Part shown: piece after piece, positions 42,508 through 50,402 of the stretch
Position numbering within the stretch: the stretch's first letter is position 1
Layout: every line of letters starts with the position of its first letter
Origin: a virus
DNA: 64,000 bases
IMG/VR virus record: IMGVR_UViG_3300031758_000004
Span: 1-64,000 of that record
Reading direction: 5' to 3' (one strand)
Made by a program: the position numbers and the translations under genes
Notes under the pieces: generated by a model
What the model was told of the DNA's origin: nothing
The model's input: only the letters and a program-made list of their open reading frames with translations
Databases searched by the model: none

Positions 42508-42968
42508 TAAAAGATTTCTGACTGAGATTTAACAAATGAAAATCTTTTAAAGAAATTTTAAACTTTTTAAAATATAAATATAAAATAAAAACAAAATTAC
42601 CGTAGTTAGAGAAAAGGTTACTTCGCAATTTTTAGGATAATTTCAAAACACACCTTATCTCAATTTTCTCGGTCATTATTAAAACAGACATAGCAATAGC
42701 TCTGAGATACTTCGAACTATAAATAACAATTCAGATCGAAAAGTGTCAAAAGCGACAGCTACGACTACCAAGAAGGTATATTCTCTGGAATATTCTGAGG
42801 TGAAAAAGTCCGTTAGTCTTCACGTTACGGAGACGAGTGGAATGGTCACTACAACCATTGATAGAGTTTCGGGAGAATTCTCTATGACGCTTAGGCTAAA
42901 CTTTCTTGTCTGTTACTTATTATAATGACCAGGATATACAAATGTATAGTTCTGGTCATTTTTTTTTG
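42508..42968 (+). ncRNA. Candidate structured RNA upstream of Ro60 (possible phage Y RNA)
   Basis: A non-coding interval with its own promoter and terminator and clearly higher GC than its flanks. Helices visible by eye: ACC+GAGAAAA (42599-42601, 42609-42615) with TTTTCTC+GGT (42664-42673); GATAA with TTATC (42636, 42655); TCTGA with TCAGA (42701, 42731); TCCGT with ACGGA (42809, 42827); AATGGT with ACCATT (42841, 42854); ATAGAG with CTCTAT (42861, 42880). The Ro60 gene starts 47 bp after the terminator. In bacteria Ro60 (Rsr) genes are commonly adjacent to Y RNA genes. The 5' end and the Y RNA assignment are inferred. Confidence 0.55.
42924..42968 (+). terminator. Intrinsic terminator of the structured RNA
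   Basis: AATGACCAG and CTGGTCATT form a 9-bp stem, with an inner ATATAC/GTATA pairing, followed by a T9 tract. Confidence 0.9.
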
Positions 42969-43014
42969 TAGAAATTAAAGAAATTAAAAATATTAAAATA
43001 AAATTAAAGAAATT

Positions 43015-43485
43015 ATGGCTAGATTTAACGCAACATTACCTAAACAAAAGACCTTAACTAATAACTTAGCAGGAGGTCAAGCTTATTCACAATCTGATGA
43101 ATTAGCATTAGTATCATTTTTACTAACATCATTTGTTAGTGATCAATTTTATAGATCATCTGATCAATCTTTGAATGAGTTGAAAAAACTTTTAATCAAA
43201 GTTGATCCTGTTTTTGCCGCTAAAGCAGCTATTTATGCCAGAGATAAGTTTGGTATGAGATCTGTTGCACATGCTTTAGCAGGTGAGTTAGCAAAGTATT
43301 TATCTGGAAAAGATTTTGCTAAGAATTTCTATGATAAAATAGTTGTTAGACCTGATGATATGATGGAGATATTAGCTTATTATAATACAAATTGTGGGAC
43401 TAAAATTCCTAACTCTATTAAAAAGGGATTCGCAAAATCATTTGATAGATTTGATGGTTATCAGTTGTCTAAATGGAAAAAATGA
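43015..43485 (+). CDS. rsr: Ro60/TROVE protein, N-terminal fragment
   Basis: 156 residues matching the start of a TROVE-domain Ro60 (Rsr) protein: ALVSFLLTSFVSDQFY, AIYARDKFGMRSVAHALAGE and the end DGYQLSKWKK. Ro60 is a HEAT-like ring that binds Y RNA and misfolded RNA. The frame stops where an intact protein would continue into the region found at the start of 44173. An HNH endonuclease gene lies between. No intein block or room for an intron core is visible, so the halves are probably translated separately and may assemble, or be inactive. Confidence 0.9.
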   Translation: MARFNATLPKQKTLTNNLAGGQAYSQSDELALVSFLLTSFVSDQFYRSSDQSLNELKKLLIKVDPVFAAKAAIYARDKFGMRSVAHALAGELAKYLSGKDFAKNFYDKIVVRPDDMMEILAYYNTNCGTKIPNSIKKGFAKSFDRFDGYQLSKWKK

Positions 43486-43520
43486 TATTTGAAAAATAAT
43501 ATATACTTAAAAAGTATATT

Positions 43521-44195
43521 ATGAGTTTTTTTATTTCAAAAGAAGATTTGGAGTATTTATATTTTGTGGAAAATTTATCTTACTCTAAAATTGAAAAAAA
43601 ATTAAACTTAAATCGAGGTGTTATATATCACTGGTTTAAAAAATATGAAATTAAACCAAGAAACTACTCAGATGCTGGTAAAGGTAGAAAATTTACAGAT
43701 GAACATAAGAAAAAAATTTCATTTTCAAATTCCAAGCCACATACCGAAGAGAGAAAAAAAAATATATCAAATTCACACTTAGGTAAAAATTTAACAGATG
43801 AGCATAAAGATAAAATAAGAAGTAAATTTATAGGACTTAGACCTGGATTTAAACACCCTATGTGGAAAGGAGGTAGATCCACATTTAGAAATAGATTACA
43901 ACAATCATCTCTATATAAGGAATGGAGAAAATCTATATATGATCGTGACTTATATAAATGTCAAATTTGTAATAGTGGTGGTAAATTAAATTCACATCAT
44001 ATTATAAAGTTCTCAAAGATTGTAGAGGATTACAATCTTTTAAAATACGAAGATTACATCATGTGTAATTTTCTTTGGGATATAGATAATGGAATTACAT
44101 TATGTGAAAAATGTCACCATAGTATAAAAGGTATAGAGGAAAAATTTGAAGAAAAATTTAAAAGTATAATTTATGAAAAAAAGAAAAATGTATAA
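43521..44195 (+). CDS. HNH homing endonuclease interrupting Ro60
   Basis: 224 residues. The N-terminus has a helix-turn-helix-like motif (LSYSKIEKKLNLNRGVIYHWF). Two GRKFTDEHKKKIS-like repeats (NUMOD-type) follow, then an HNH core: YKCQICNSGGKLNSHHIIKFS ending CEKCHH. The first and last Cys pairs bind zinc. Its 3' end overlaps the start of the Ro60 C-fragment by 23 bp. A free-standing selfish gene that broke the host gene. Confidence 0.88.
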   Translation: MSFFISKEDLEYLYFVENLSYSKIEKKLNLNRGVIYHWFKKYEIKPRNYSDAGKGRKFTDEHKKKISFSNSKPHTEERKKNISNSHLGKNLTDEHKDKIRSKFIGLRPGFKHPMWKGGRSTFRNRLQQSSLYKEWRKSIYDRDLYKCQICNSGGKLNSHHIIKFSKIVEDYNLLKYEDYIMCNFLWDIDNGITLCEKCHHSIKGIEEKFEEKFKSIIYEKKKNV

Positions 44196-45147
44196 ATTAG
44201 TTGACGTTGTTAACTTAGTACACCCAGTGCCAACAGAGAAAAACTCTGAAGCACTTAACTTATTAATCAATGATAAGTTAAAAAACACTGATACTTGGGA
44301 AGCTAAGTTATCAGCAGCTGGTCAATCAGCTGAGAACTCAGAAGATTTGGCACAATTAAAGGCTGATGCTTGGACAGAGTTAATCTCTACAAGAAAATTG
44401 GGTTACTTTGCTCTTTTAAGAAACTTGAGAAACATTGTCTCTCAAGCTCCACAATCTGTTACTGCGGCTTGTGAAATGTTGGTTGATGAAAAATTAATCA
44501 AAAAGAGTAGAGTTTTACCATTCAGATTCTCTACAGCTTATGAAGAAATCTCTAAGCTTCCTTCAAACAAGGAAACAAGACAAGTGTTAGTTGCTATCAA
44601 CAACGCTCTTGAAGTTTCAGTACAAAATGTACCAAAGTTTGAAGGTGAAACATTACTTGTAATGGACGTATCTGGATCTATGAGTGGTAGACCATCAGAA
44701 ATTGCGAGTTTATTCGGAGCAATTATTGCGAAAGCAAATAACTGTGACGTTATGACTTTCTCTACAAGTGCTAATTATAAGACTTACAATCCATTGGATT
44801 CTGTAATGACAATAAGAAGCTCTTTTAGATACTCTGGTGGTGGTACTAACTTTAAGTCTATCTTCCAAAATGCTAATAAGGCTTATGATAACATCGTTAT
44901 TTTAAGTGATATGCAAGGTTGGATTGGTTATACATCACCAAGTGCTGAGTTTAACCAATATAAGAAAAGATTTGGGGCTAATCCTTCAGTATTCTCTTGG
45001 GATCTTGCTGGGTATGGTACTTTACAACTACCTGAAAATGGTGTTTACTGTTTGGCTGGTTTTTCTGATAAAGTTTTTGATGTAATTGAATTACTAAAAA
45101 CTGACAGAAATGCGTTAGTAAACGAAATTAAATCCATTGAGATTTAA
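44173..45147 (+). CDS. rsr: Ro60 C-terminal fragment: end of TROVE + vWA domain
   Basis: 324 residues. It opens with YKLVDVVNLVHP, continuing directly from the N-fragment's last motif, then LGYFALLRNLRNI (end of TROVE). A von Willebrand A domain follows with MIDAS residues in VMDVSGSMSGRP, the GGGTNF threonine and ILSDMQGW. Start codons at 44173 and 44188 are both possible. The vWA domain closes the RNA-binding ring in Ro60. All recognisable motifs are intact, arguing that the fragment is still under selection. Confidence 0.9.
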   Translation: MKKRKMYKLVDVVNLVHPVPTEKNSEALNLLINDKLKNTDTWEAKLSAAGQSAENSEDLAQLKADAWTELISTRKLGYFALLRNLRNIVSQAPQSVTAACEMLVDEKLIKKSRVLPFRFSTAYEEISKLPSNKETRQVLVAINNALEVSVQNVPKFEGETLLVMDVSGSMSGRPSEIASLFGAIIAKANNCDVMTFSTSANYKTYNPLDSVMTIRSSFRYSGGGTNFKSIFQNANKAYDNIVILSDMQGWIGYTSPSAEFNQYKKRFGANPSVFSWDLAGYGTLQLPENGVYCLAGFSDKVFDVIELLKTDRNALVNEIKSIEI

Positions 45148-45151
45148 TAAC

Positions 45152-45182
45152 AAAAAACCCACTCATTTGAGTGGGTTTTTTT
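45152..45182. terminator. Bidirectional intrinsic terminator
   Basis: AAAAAACCCACTC, ATTT loop, GAGTGGG T7, between convergent genes. Confidence 0.9.
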
Positions 45183-45945
45183 ATTTCCATATATTTTCTA
45201 AATTTATTCTAGAGGTTATTTCAATAACTTTATCTCCTTTTTTGAGTGTGTATTTATGTAATCCTAAGAATTTATTTATTATACTATCAACTTTATATTT
45301 TTCATCATCATCTAAATCATTATTAAATATTTGAATTAGATTATCTATTTCATCATAAGTTAAAAAGTCTTTGTTACCAACAAAATAAACAAAGTTATAA
45401 TTATATTCATTATACTTTTCAGCACCCGGTTCATAAGATTTATCTATTAGAAATTGAGTTATTGAGTTTTCAACGCCTAATGATGGTAATGTAAATTTAT
45501 ATCCATCAATTAAAAACTCTTTTAATTCATTATTCCAATTTTTATTTAGATGTTTAAAATTAAAATAGTTAAAATTTTTTGATTCAAAATCAACAACGTG
45601 ATCTTCACCAAATTCATCAAAGTAGAAAATTTTAATCTTTTTATTCTTTGTAAATTTTACTATTTCAAAAAATAAGAAAATAACATCAATACTTTTTATA
45701 TACTCAAATGTATAACTATCTGGTATAATAATATTCTTCTTAACGATCTTCTTAACTTTTCTAAGAACTACACTTAAATCATCTATTACAAAGCCCATCT
45801 CATAGTCTTTTATATCTTTATCATTTGCTTTTTTGATAAAGACTTTAAAGTCATTATTATAAAAATAACCTTGTGATGGTAAGATACTTAAATCTATTTC
45901 TTTCTTTTTGGAAAAGATATTCTTTATAAAATCAATTATTCTCAT
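45181..45945 (-). CDS. Baseplate hub assembly protein, T4 gp26-like
   Basis: 254 residues from the ATG at 45945, preceded by a TATATATA motif. The signature ILPSQGYFYNND followed by an acidic FVIDDLSVVLRKV matches the opening of T4 gp26-like baseplate proteins. The centre has IDVIFLFFEIVKFT and the C-terminal half a helical pattern (LTYDEIDNLIQIFN) seen in the same family. It probably acts in assembly of the tail baseplate hub. The N-terminal MRIIDFIKNIF is amphipathic. Confidence 0.65.
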   Translation of the reverse strand: MRIIDFIKNIFSKKKEIDLSILPSQGYFYNNDFKVFIKKANDKDIKDYEMGFVIDDLSVVLRKVKKIVKKNIIIPDSYTFEYIKSIDVIFLFFEIVKFTKNKKIKIFYFDEFGEDHVVDFESKNFNYFNFKHLNKNWNNELKEFLIDGYKFTLPSLGVENSITQFLIDKSYEPGAEKYNEYNYNFVYFVGNKDFLTYDEIDNLIQIFNNDLDDDEKYKVDSIINKFLGLHKYTLKKGDKVIEITSRINLENIWK

Positions 45946-45996
45946 AAAATATATATATTTTTTTAGAGAGCTCATGTCAAGTTTATATATACAACT

Positions 45997-46716
45997 ATGT
46001 TAGTTCATGATGATTGCTTTAACTATATATCTAATTTAAAAGATAAATCAATTAGTTTGATATTAACAGATCCACCTTATCAAATATCCAAGTCATCAAA
46101 TTTTAAAAACTATTCAGATAAAGCTAATTCTGATATAATAACAAAGTATGGTAGTCACTCTATTGACTTTGGTGAATGGGATAAAGAAGAAATTAACTGG
46201 GATCTCTTATTTAAAGAATATTTTAGAATATTAAAAGATGGTGGTACTCTAATATTCTTTTTTGATATATGGAAGTCAACTATTATAAAAGAAATAGCCG
46301 ATAAGTATAAATTCAAACAAGCAAGAGTTTGTCAATGGCAAAAAACCAATCCAGTTCCTATAAATTCTAAAGTTAATTATCTTTCAAATGCTAACGAATA
46401 TTTTTTCACTTTTGTAAAAGGTAAGAAACCTACTTTTAACTCCGAGTATGATAATGGTGTTTATAGATATCCAATTTGTCATGGAAAAGAAAGATTGGAT
46501 CACCCAACTCAAAAGCCACTTAGTTTAATACAAGATTTAGTTAAAAAACACTCTAATGAAGGTGATTTGGTGTTGGATACTTTTGCTGGATCTGGTACAA
46601 CCGGTGAAGCCTGTCAAATTTTAAATAGAAAATATATTTTAATTGAAAAGGATGAAAATTATTTTTTATTGATAAAAAATAGGTTAGGAGAAAACAAAAC
46701 AGAAATAAATACATAA
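45997..46716 (+). CDS. DNA methyltransferase (beta-class N6-adenine or N4-cytosine)
   Basis: 239 residues. The catalytic TDPPYQIS (motif IV) precedes the SAM-binding DTFAGSGTTGEA (motif I), the permuted beta-class order. HPTQKP is also present. This is a DpnA/Dam-like solitary enzyme with no restriction partner visible, so it probably protects phage DNA from host restriction or marks it. The target sequence cannot be read from the protein. Confidence 0.9.
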   Translation: MLVHDDCFNYISNLKDKSISLILTDPPYQISKSSNFKNYSDKANSDIITKYGSHSIDFGEWDKEEINWDLLFKEYFRILKDGGTLIFFFDIWKSTIIKEIADKYKFKQARVCQWQKTNPVPINSKVNYLSNANEYFFTFVKGKKPTFNSEYDNGVYRYPICHGKERLDHPTQKPLSLIQDLVKKHSNEGDLVLDTFAGSGTTGEACQILNRKYILIEKDENYFLLIKNRLGENKTEINT

Positions 46717-46738
46717 AATAAAAAAATAATAAAGTAAT

Positions 46739-47140
46739 ATGTCTATTAAAATAAAAAATTCAGAATTATCAAGTGAAACAATATCAGCATTAAATACATT
46801 AATTGATACTGATATCAACGCTACTTGCGCATTTAGATTAACTAGAATTATCAAAGAATTATCTTCTATTGTTGAAGATAAAGCAAAATTAGAAAAAAGA
46901 TTAATCGAGAAATATACTGATCGTGATGAAAATGGACAACCTACTAAAGTATATAACCAAGATGGTCAAGAAGTAGAAGGTGCTGTTAATTTAACAAATC
47001 CAGAAGCATTTCAAAATGAAATGAATGACTTTTTAGAGTTGGAAAATGAAATTCCTTATGATAAAATAAATTTTGAAGATCTTAAATTGGAGACTGCTAA
47101 GGTAAAAGATTTAATAACATTAGAGTTTTTATTTAATTAA
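46739..47140 (+). CDS. Hypothetical protein, DUF1617-like
   Basis: 133 residues. The pattern of a helical N-terminus (SIKIKNSELSSETISALNTL), a central KLEKRLIEKYTDRDENGQPT and an acidic C-terminus (NEMNDFLELENEIPYDKI) resembles DUF1617-type phage proteins found near tail or DNA-packaging genes. Function is unknown. It is followed by a terminator before the fibre genes. Confidence 0.55.
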   Translation: MSIKIKNSELSSETISALNTLIDTDINATCAFRLTRIIKELSSIVEDKAKLEKRLIEKYTDRDENGQPTKVYNQDGQEVEGAVNLTNPEAFQNEMNDFLELENEIPYDKINFEDLKLETAKVKDLITLEFLFN

Positions 47141-47161
47141 AATTAAATTTTCTAAAATATA

Positions 47162-47190
47162 AAGTCCGATGTTAAATCGGACTTTTTTTA
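47162..47190 (+). terminator. Intrinsic terminator
   Basis: GTCCGAT and ATCGGAC around GTTAA, then T7. Confidence 0.9.
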
Positions 47191-47191
47191 T

Positions 47192-47202
47192 TTAATATAT
47201 AC
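47192..47202 (+). promoter_or_regulatory. TTAATATATAC motif before the fibre operon
   Basis: Directly after the terminator and 18 bp before the ATG at 47221. It probably starts transcription of the three fibre genes. Confidence 0.5.
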
Positions 47203-47220
47203 AAAAAAAGAATATATTAA

Positions 47221-48843
47221 ATGCCTGCTACATATAGTGTAAACATCGGTACTGAGTATGAAGCTTCGAGACTTCCAGATATATTAAGTGTACTAAAAAA
47301 TATTCCAGATAATACACACAAACTTATATCACCTAAAGATGTTAGAGATGCTTTTTTATCAACTTGGGCGAATTCACCAATTAAACAAACCACCACAACT
47401 GCTGGAACTGAATATATTGGTATAGATTCTGGTAATCCATCTAATCGTGATATAAAGCAAAAAATTTATTTAGGTAAAAGACAATTTGGTGGTAGTGATA
47501 TTTTAAATCCTACATTATTAAACAATACTAATAATGATATTTATATTTTTAATACAAAACCTGATACATCTACACAGAGTAATACTAGAATTGCAATTTT
47601 AGCAGGTACCAATTCATCTTTATATACACAAGCCCCTTATATAGAAAGTATTAGTGATGGAACAAAATTTGATTTTGAGTTTAGAAATCCATCAATTAAT
47701 AGTGGTTCAATTAACATCTATAGCTCAACTGGTAGAGTTTCTATCAACGGTATAATTTTTCCAACTGTTGCTGAATCATCCGCTTCTGCTTCAAATGGTA
47801 AAGTATTGAGATATTATGGTACTTATCCTAATGGTAGTTTAAGATGGGATAATACAAATGTTAGTATTGCTACTATTGGTAGTCCAGGAAGTCCAACAAA
47901 TATTTATGGTAGTACCGTTAGTTTAAATGGATACTCTTTAGAGTTTATAAATAATACAATAGTGCCAAGTAAAGTTGGTGGTATTGCAGTTGGAACATCT
48001 TTCTCATCAAACTCTTTTTATAATGGTAGTGGTTATCAAAATTGGCCTATTAGTGAAGTGTTGAGAAATTTATTATTTCCTTATATACCACCTCATATCT
48101 CAGTTGAGGCTATAAATACATCTAGTTTAAATAGTTATGCTGAAGTTGGAACAACCGCAACTTTAAACTTAAAATATAATCTTACAATATATCCAAGAGA
48201 AAGTAGTGAGTATGTTAGAGATTATTATGTAATTTCAAATGAGCCAAGTCCAATTGGAACAACTTTATACCCATTGGGTCAACCATATTGTGGTTTATCT
48301 TTTTCAACATCATTACCTGGTACAACATTTAGTGGAACGGTTAGTATATCTAAAAGTAGAGCAACATATGGAACCGTTAGCTTTGGTTTTCAAGTTTCTG
48401 ATAGAGATGGTTTTACAGCATCATCTTATCCTTATGGATTTAGTCATAGTGCTACTGCTTCATTTACCTATATTTACCCTATATTTTATGGTTTTACAAA
48501 TTCTGTTATTACAACAAATAGTTCGATATTTACAAGTGGAGTTACAACAATTTCAAAATTATTGCAACCATATCCAGGGGTAACTAATTCAGTTACATTT
48601 AATTCTACCGGTAGTGGATACTTTTATTTTTGTTTTCCAACAGCTTATTTTAATACCGTTGTATCTAGAATAAAGGATCCTAATGGATTTATATTATATA
48701 ATGGTGATTTATCTTCATCATTCTTTACTTATAGTACTGGATTATCAAACGCTAATTATGCTACTCCAACTAATTACACTGTTTGGAGAACAGTAGCTAC
48801 TTGTAGTTACTCACAAAATGGATCATTTGAATTTAAATTTTAA
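47221..48843 (+). CDS. Tail fibre/appendage protein (paralogue 1)
   Basis: 540 residues, Ser/Thr/Asn/Tyr-rich and beta-rich. Residues 30-180 include KLISPKDVRDAFLSTW, YIGIDSGNPSN and KIYLGKRQFGG, which recur in the next gene. The region around 230-265 (GSPTNIYGSTVSLNGYSLEF) is also shared. C-terminal segments look like immunoglobulin-like strands. It starts the fibre operon and ends 2 bp before the next ATG. Distal fibre or baseplate-wedge role by context. Confidence 0.75.
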   Translation: MPATYSVNIGTEYEASRLPDILSVLKNIPDNTHKLISPKDVRDAFLSTWANSPIKQTTTTAGTEYIGIDSGNPSNRDIKQKIYLGKRQFGGSDILNPTLLNNTNNDIYIFNTKPDTSTQSNTRIAILAGTNSSLYTQAPYIESISDGTKFDFEFRNPSINSGSINIYSSTGRVSINGIIFPTVAESSASASNGKVLRYYGTYPNGSLRWDNTNVSIATIGSPGSPTNIYGSTVSLNGYSLEFINNTIVPSKVGGIAVGTSFSSNSFYNGSGYQNWPISEVLRNLLFPYIPPHISVEAINTSSLNSYAEVGTTATLNLKYNLTIYPRESSEYVRDYYVISNEPSPIGTTLYPLGQPYCGLSFSTSLPGTTFSGTVSISKSRATYGTVSFGFQVSDRDGFTASSYPYGFSHSATASFTYIYPIFYGFTNSVITTNSSIFTSGVTTISKLLQPYPGVTNSVTFNSTGSGYFYFCFPTAYFNTVVSRIKDPNGFILYNGDLSSSFFTYSTGLSNANYATPTNYTVWRTVATCSYSQNGSFEFKF

Positions 48844-48845
48844 TT

Positions 48846-50384
48846 ATGGCAGGTACTTATAGTAAATATGATTCAACTTCTTACTACTCATTGAGTAGTG
48901 TTTTAGTATTGTCTGATTCAGGAACACAATCATATTCTTTTGGTAATAACTATGTTTATACTAACTTATTTGATAATGAGGATAAATTAATTTCACCAAA
49001 AATGTTGAGAGACTCTATATTATCAATATGGGACACAACACCATTTAAAGAGACAAGTGCTAGTGGTTCATATTATATTGGTATAGATACAGGAAATCCA
49101 AATGAAGATTTAACAAAAAAAATATATTTAGGTAAAAGGTATTATAGTAATGGTACCTATTCAACTACTGAAATAATGAATAATGATTTGTTGAGTAGTG
49201 AAGTGGATCTTTTCTTATTCAATACTAAGAAGGATTCTATAACACAATTACAAACTAAAATCGTTATTTTATCTGGTACAAACTCATCAATATACACTAA
49301 ATCACCATACATATCAAGTGATTATGTTGTTGGTACAACAGCTTCAAAATTAACTTTGAATTTAATAAATTCAAGTGGTGATATATCTTTATTATCACGT
49401 GGTATAGATCCATATACTGGCTTAAATACCAATTCTGGAGGTACTGTTTCTATTAATAATATTATTTACCCTACTATACAACAATCAACTGATGAGCAAA
49501 CAACCGATGGGTTAGATGGTAAGATACTAACATGGTTTAACGGAGGACTTACTTGGTCAAAAATTGAAGTTACTAATACTGATTGGGCTGGTGTCACTGG
49601 TTCTGAACTTAATTTATATGGTAATCCTGCTAATTTAAATGGTTATTCACTTGACTTTACTGATCATAGAATGGTTCCAATTAAAATCGGTGATATAGAA
49701 CCTGGATCTACTTTTTCAAAAAATAGTCTTTCCGATTTACTTAGTAGAATAATTTATGAATATCAAGCACCTGAATGTGATCTTGTATTAAAAACTAATA
49801 AATATTTAGAAGTAGGAACTTCACCAAAAATATTTTTAGATTATACTATCTATAAAAGAACAAATGATTTACTACCTACATTATTTACTAATATGATACC
49901 TAGTAGTTATGCTCCTATTTCTAGTCCTTATTCATTTAAAATAAATGGTGAAATAGAAGGAGCTGTTATAACACCATTACAAGCAACAACATCAACATTT
50001 ACTATGACTGTCAATGATGGATTAAATAGTAATAGTATAACAAAATCAGTTGTTGGTGTTTATCCTTATTTTTATGGATTTAGTACATTTAGTTCAATAA
50101 CAATAGCCAATTTATCCAGTTTAACTAAAAAAATTGAACCTAAAGAGGATAAAAGTTATGATATAACAGGTATTGGAAACTTCTTTTTTATATATGATAA
50201 AGATTATGGTACACTATCAAATATTTATAATAGTTATGGTGCTACTATATCAGCTTCGTTTTCATATACAACTAAAGTACTTTCATCACCAGATGGTTAC
50301 TGGCAATCAAAAGAATTTTATGTTTATAAGTGGGAGAGTGTTGAAATTGGACCTCCTTCAGAAATTTTCCAATTTGGATATTAA
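48846..50384 (+). CDS. Tail fibre/appendage protein (paralogue 2)
   Basis: 512 residues. The N-terminal half aligns by eye with the preceding gene (KLISPKMLRDSILSIWDTTP, YIGIDTGNPNED, KIYLGKRYY, NIIYPT, ANLNGYSLDF). The C-terminal halves are more divergent. Tandem duplication followed by divergence at the distal, probably receptor-facing, end is likely. It lies 18 bp before the third fibre gene. Confidence 0.75.
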   Translation: MAGTYSKYDSTSYYSLSSVLVLSDSGTQSYSFGNNYVYTNLFDNEDKLISPKMLRDSILSIWDTTPFKETSASGSYYIGIDTGNPNEDLTKKIYLGKRYYSNGTYSTTEIMNNDLLSSEVDLFLFNTKKDSITQLQTKIVILSGTNSSIYTKSPYISSDYVVGTTASKLTLNLINSSGDISLLSRGIDPYTGLNTNSGGTVSINNIIYPTIQQSTDEQTTDGLDGKILTWFNGGLTWSKIEVTNTDWAGVTGSELNLYGNPANLNGYSLDFTDHRMVPIKIGDIEPGSTFSKNSLSDLLSRIIYEYQAPECDLVLKTNKYLEVGTSPKIFLDYTIYKRTNDLLPTLFTNMIPSSYAPISSPYSFKINGEIEGAVITPLQATTSTFTMTVNDGLNSNSITKSVVGVYPYFYGFSTFSSITIANLSSLTKKIEPKEDKSYDITGIGNFFFIYDKDYGTLSNIYNSYGATISASFSYTTKVLSSPDGYWQSKEFYVYKWESVEIGPPSEIFQFGY

Positions 50385-50402
50385 AAATTTTATATATAGT
50401 TT

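Noticed and set aside
42690-42765. tRNA gene
   Set aside because: TTCGA and paired arms occur, but no cloverleaf with a seven-pair acceptor stem and standard T-loop could be built; no tRNA was found elsewhere by eye either.
42743-42925. 60-codon open frame with a GTG start inside the structured RNA
   Set aside because: Codon use (ACG, GCG, TCG, GTC) is unlike the AT-rich genes around it, it lies across several clear hairpins, and no ATG or coding homology is evident. I treat it as part of the RNA, but it is not fully excluded.
43486-44172. Group I intron in Ro60
   Set aside because: Only about 35 bp lie before the endonuclease gene and its 3' end overlaps the downstream fragment; there is no room for an intron core.
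48239-48583. 114-codon plus-strand open frame in the fibre gene
   Set aside because: Alternate frame of the fibre gene; it has no start context or family pattern.
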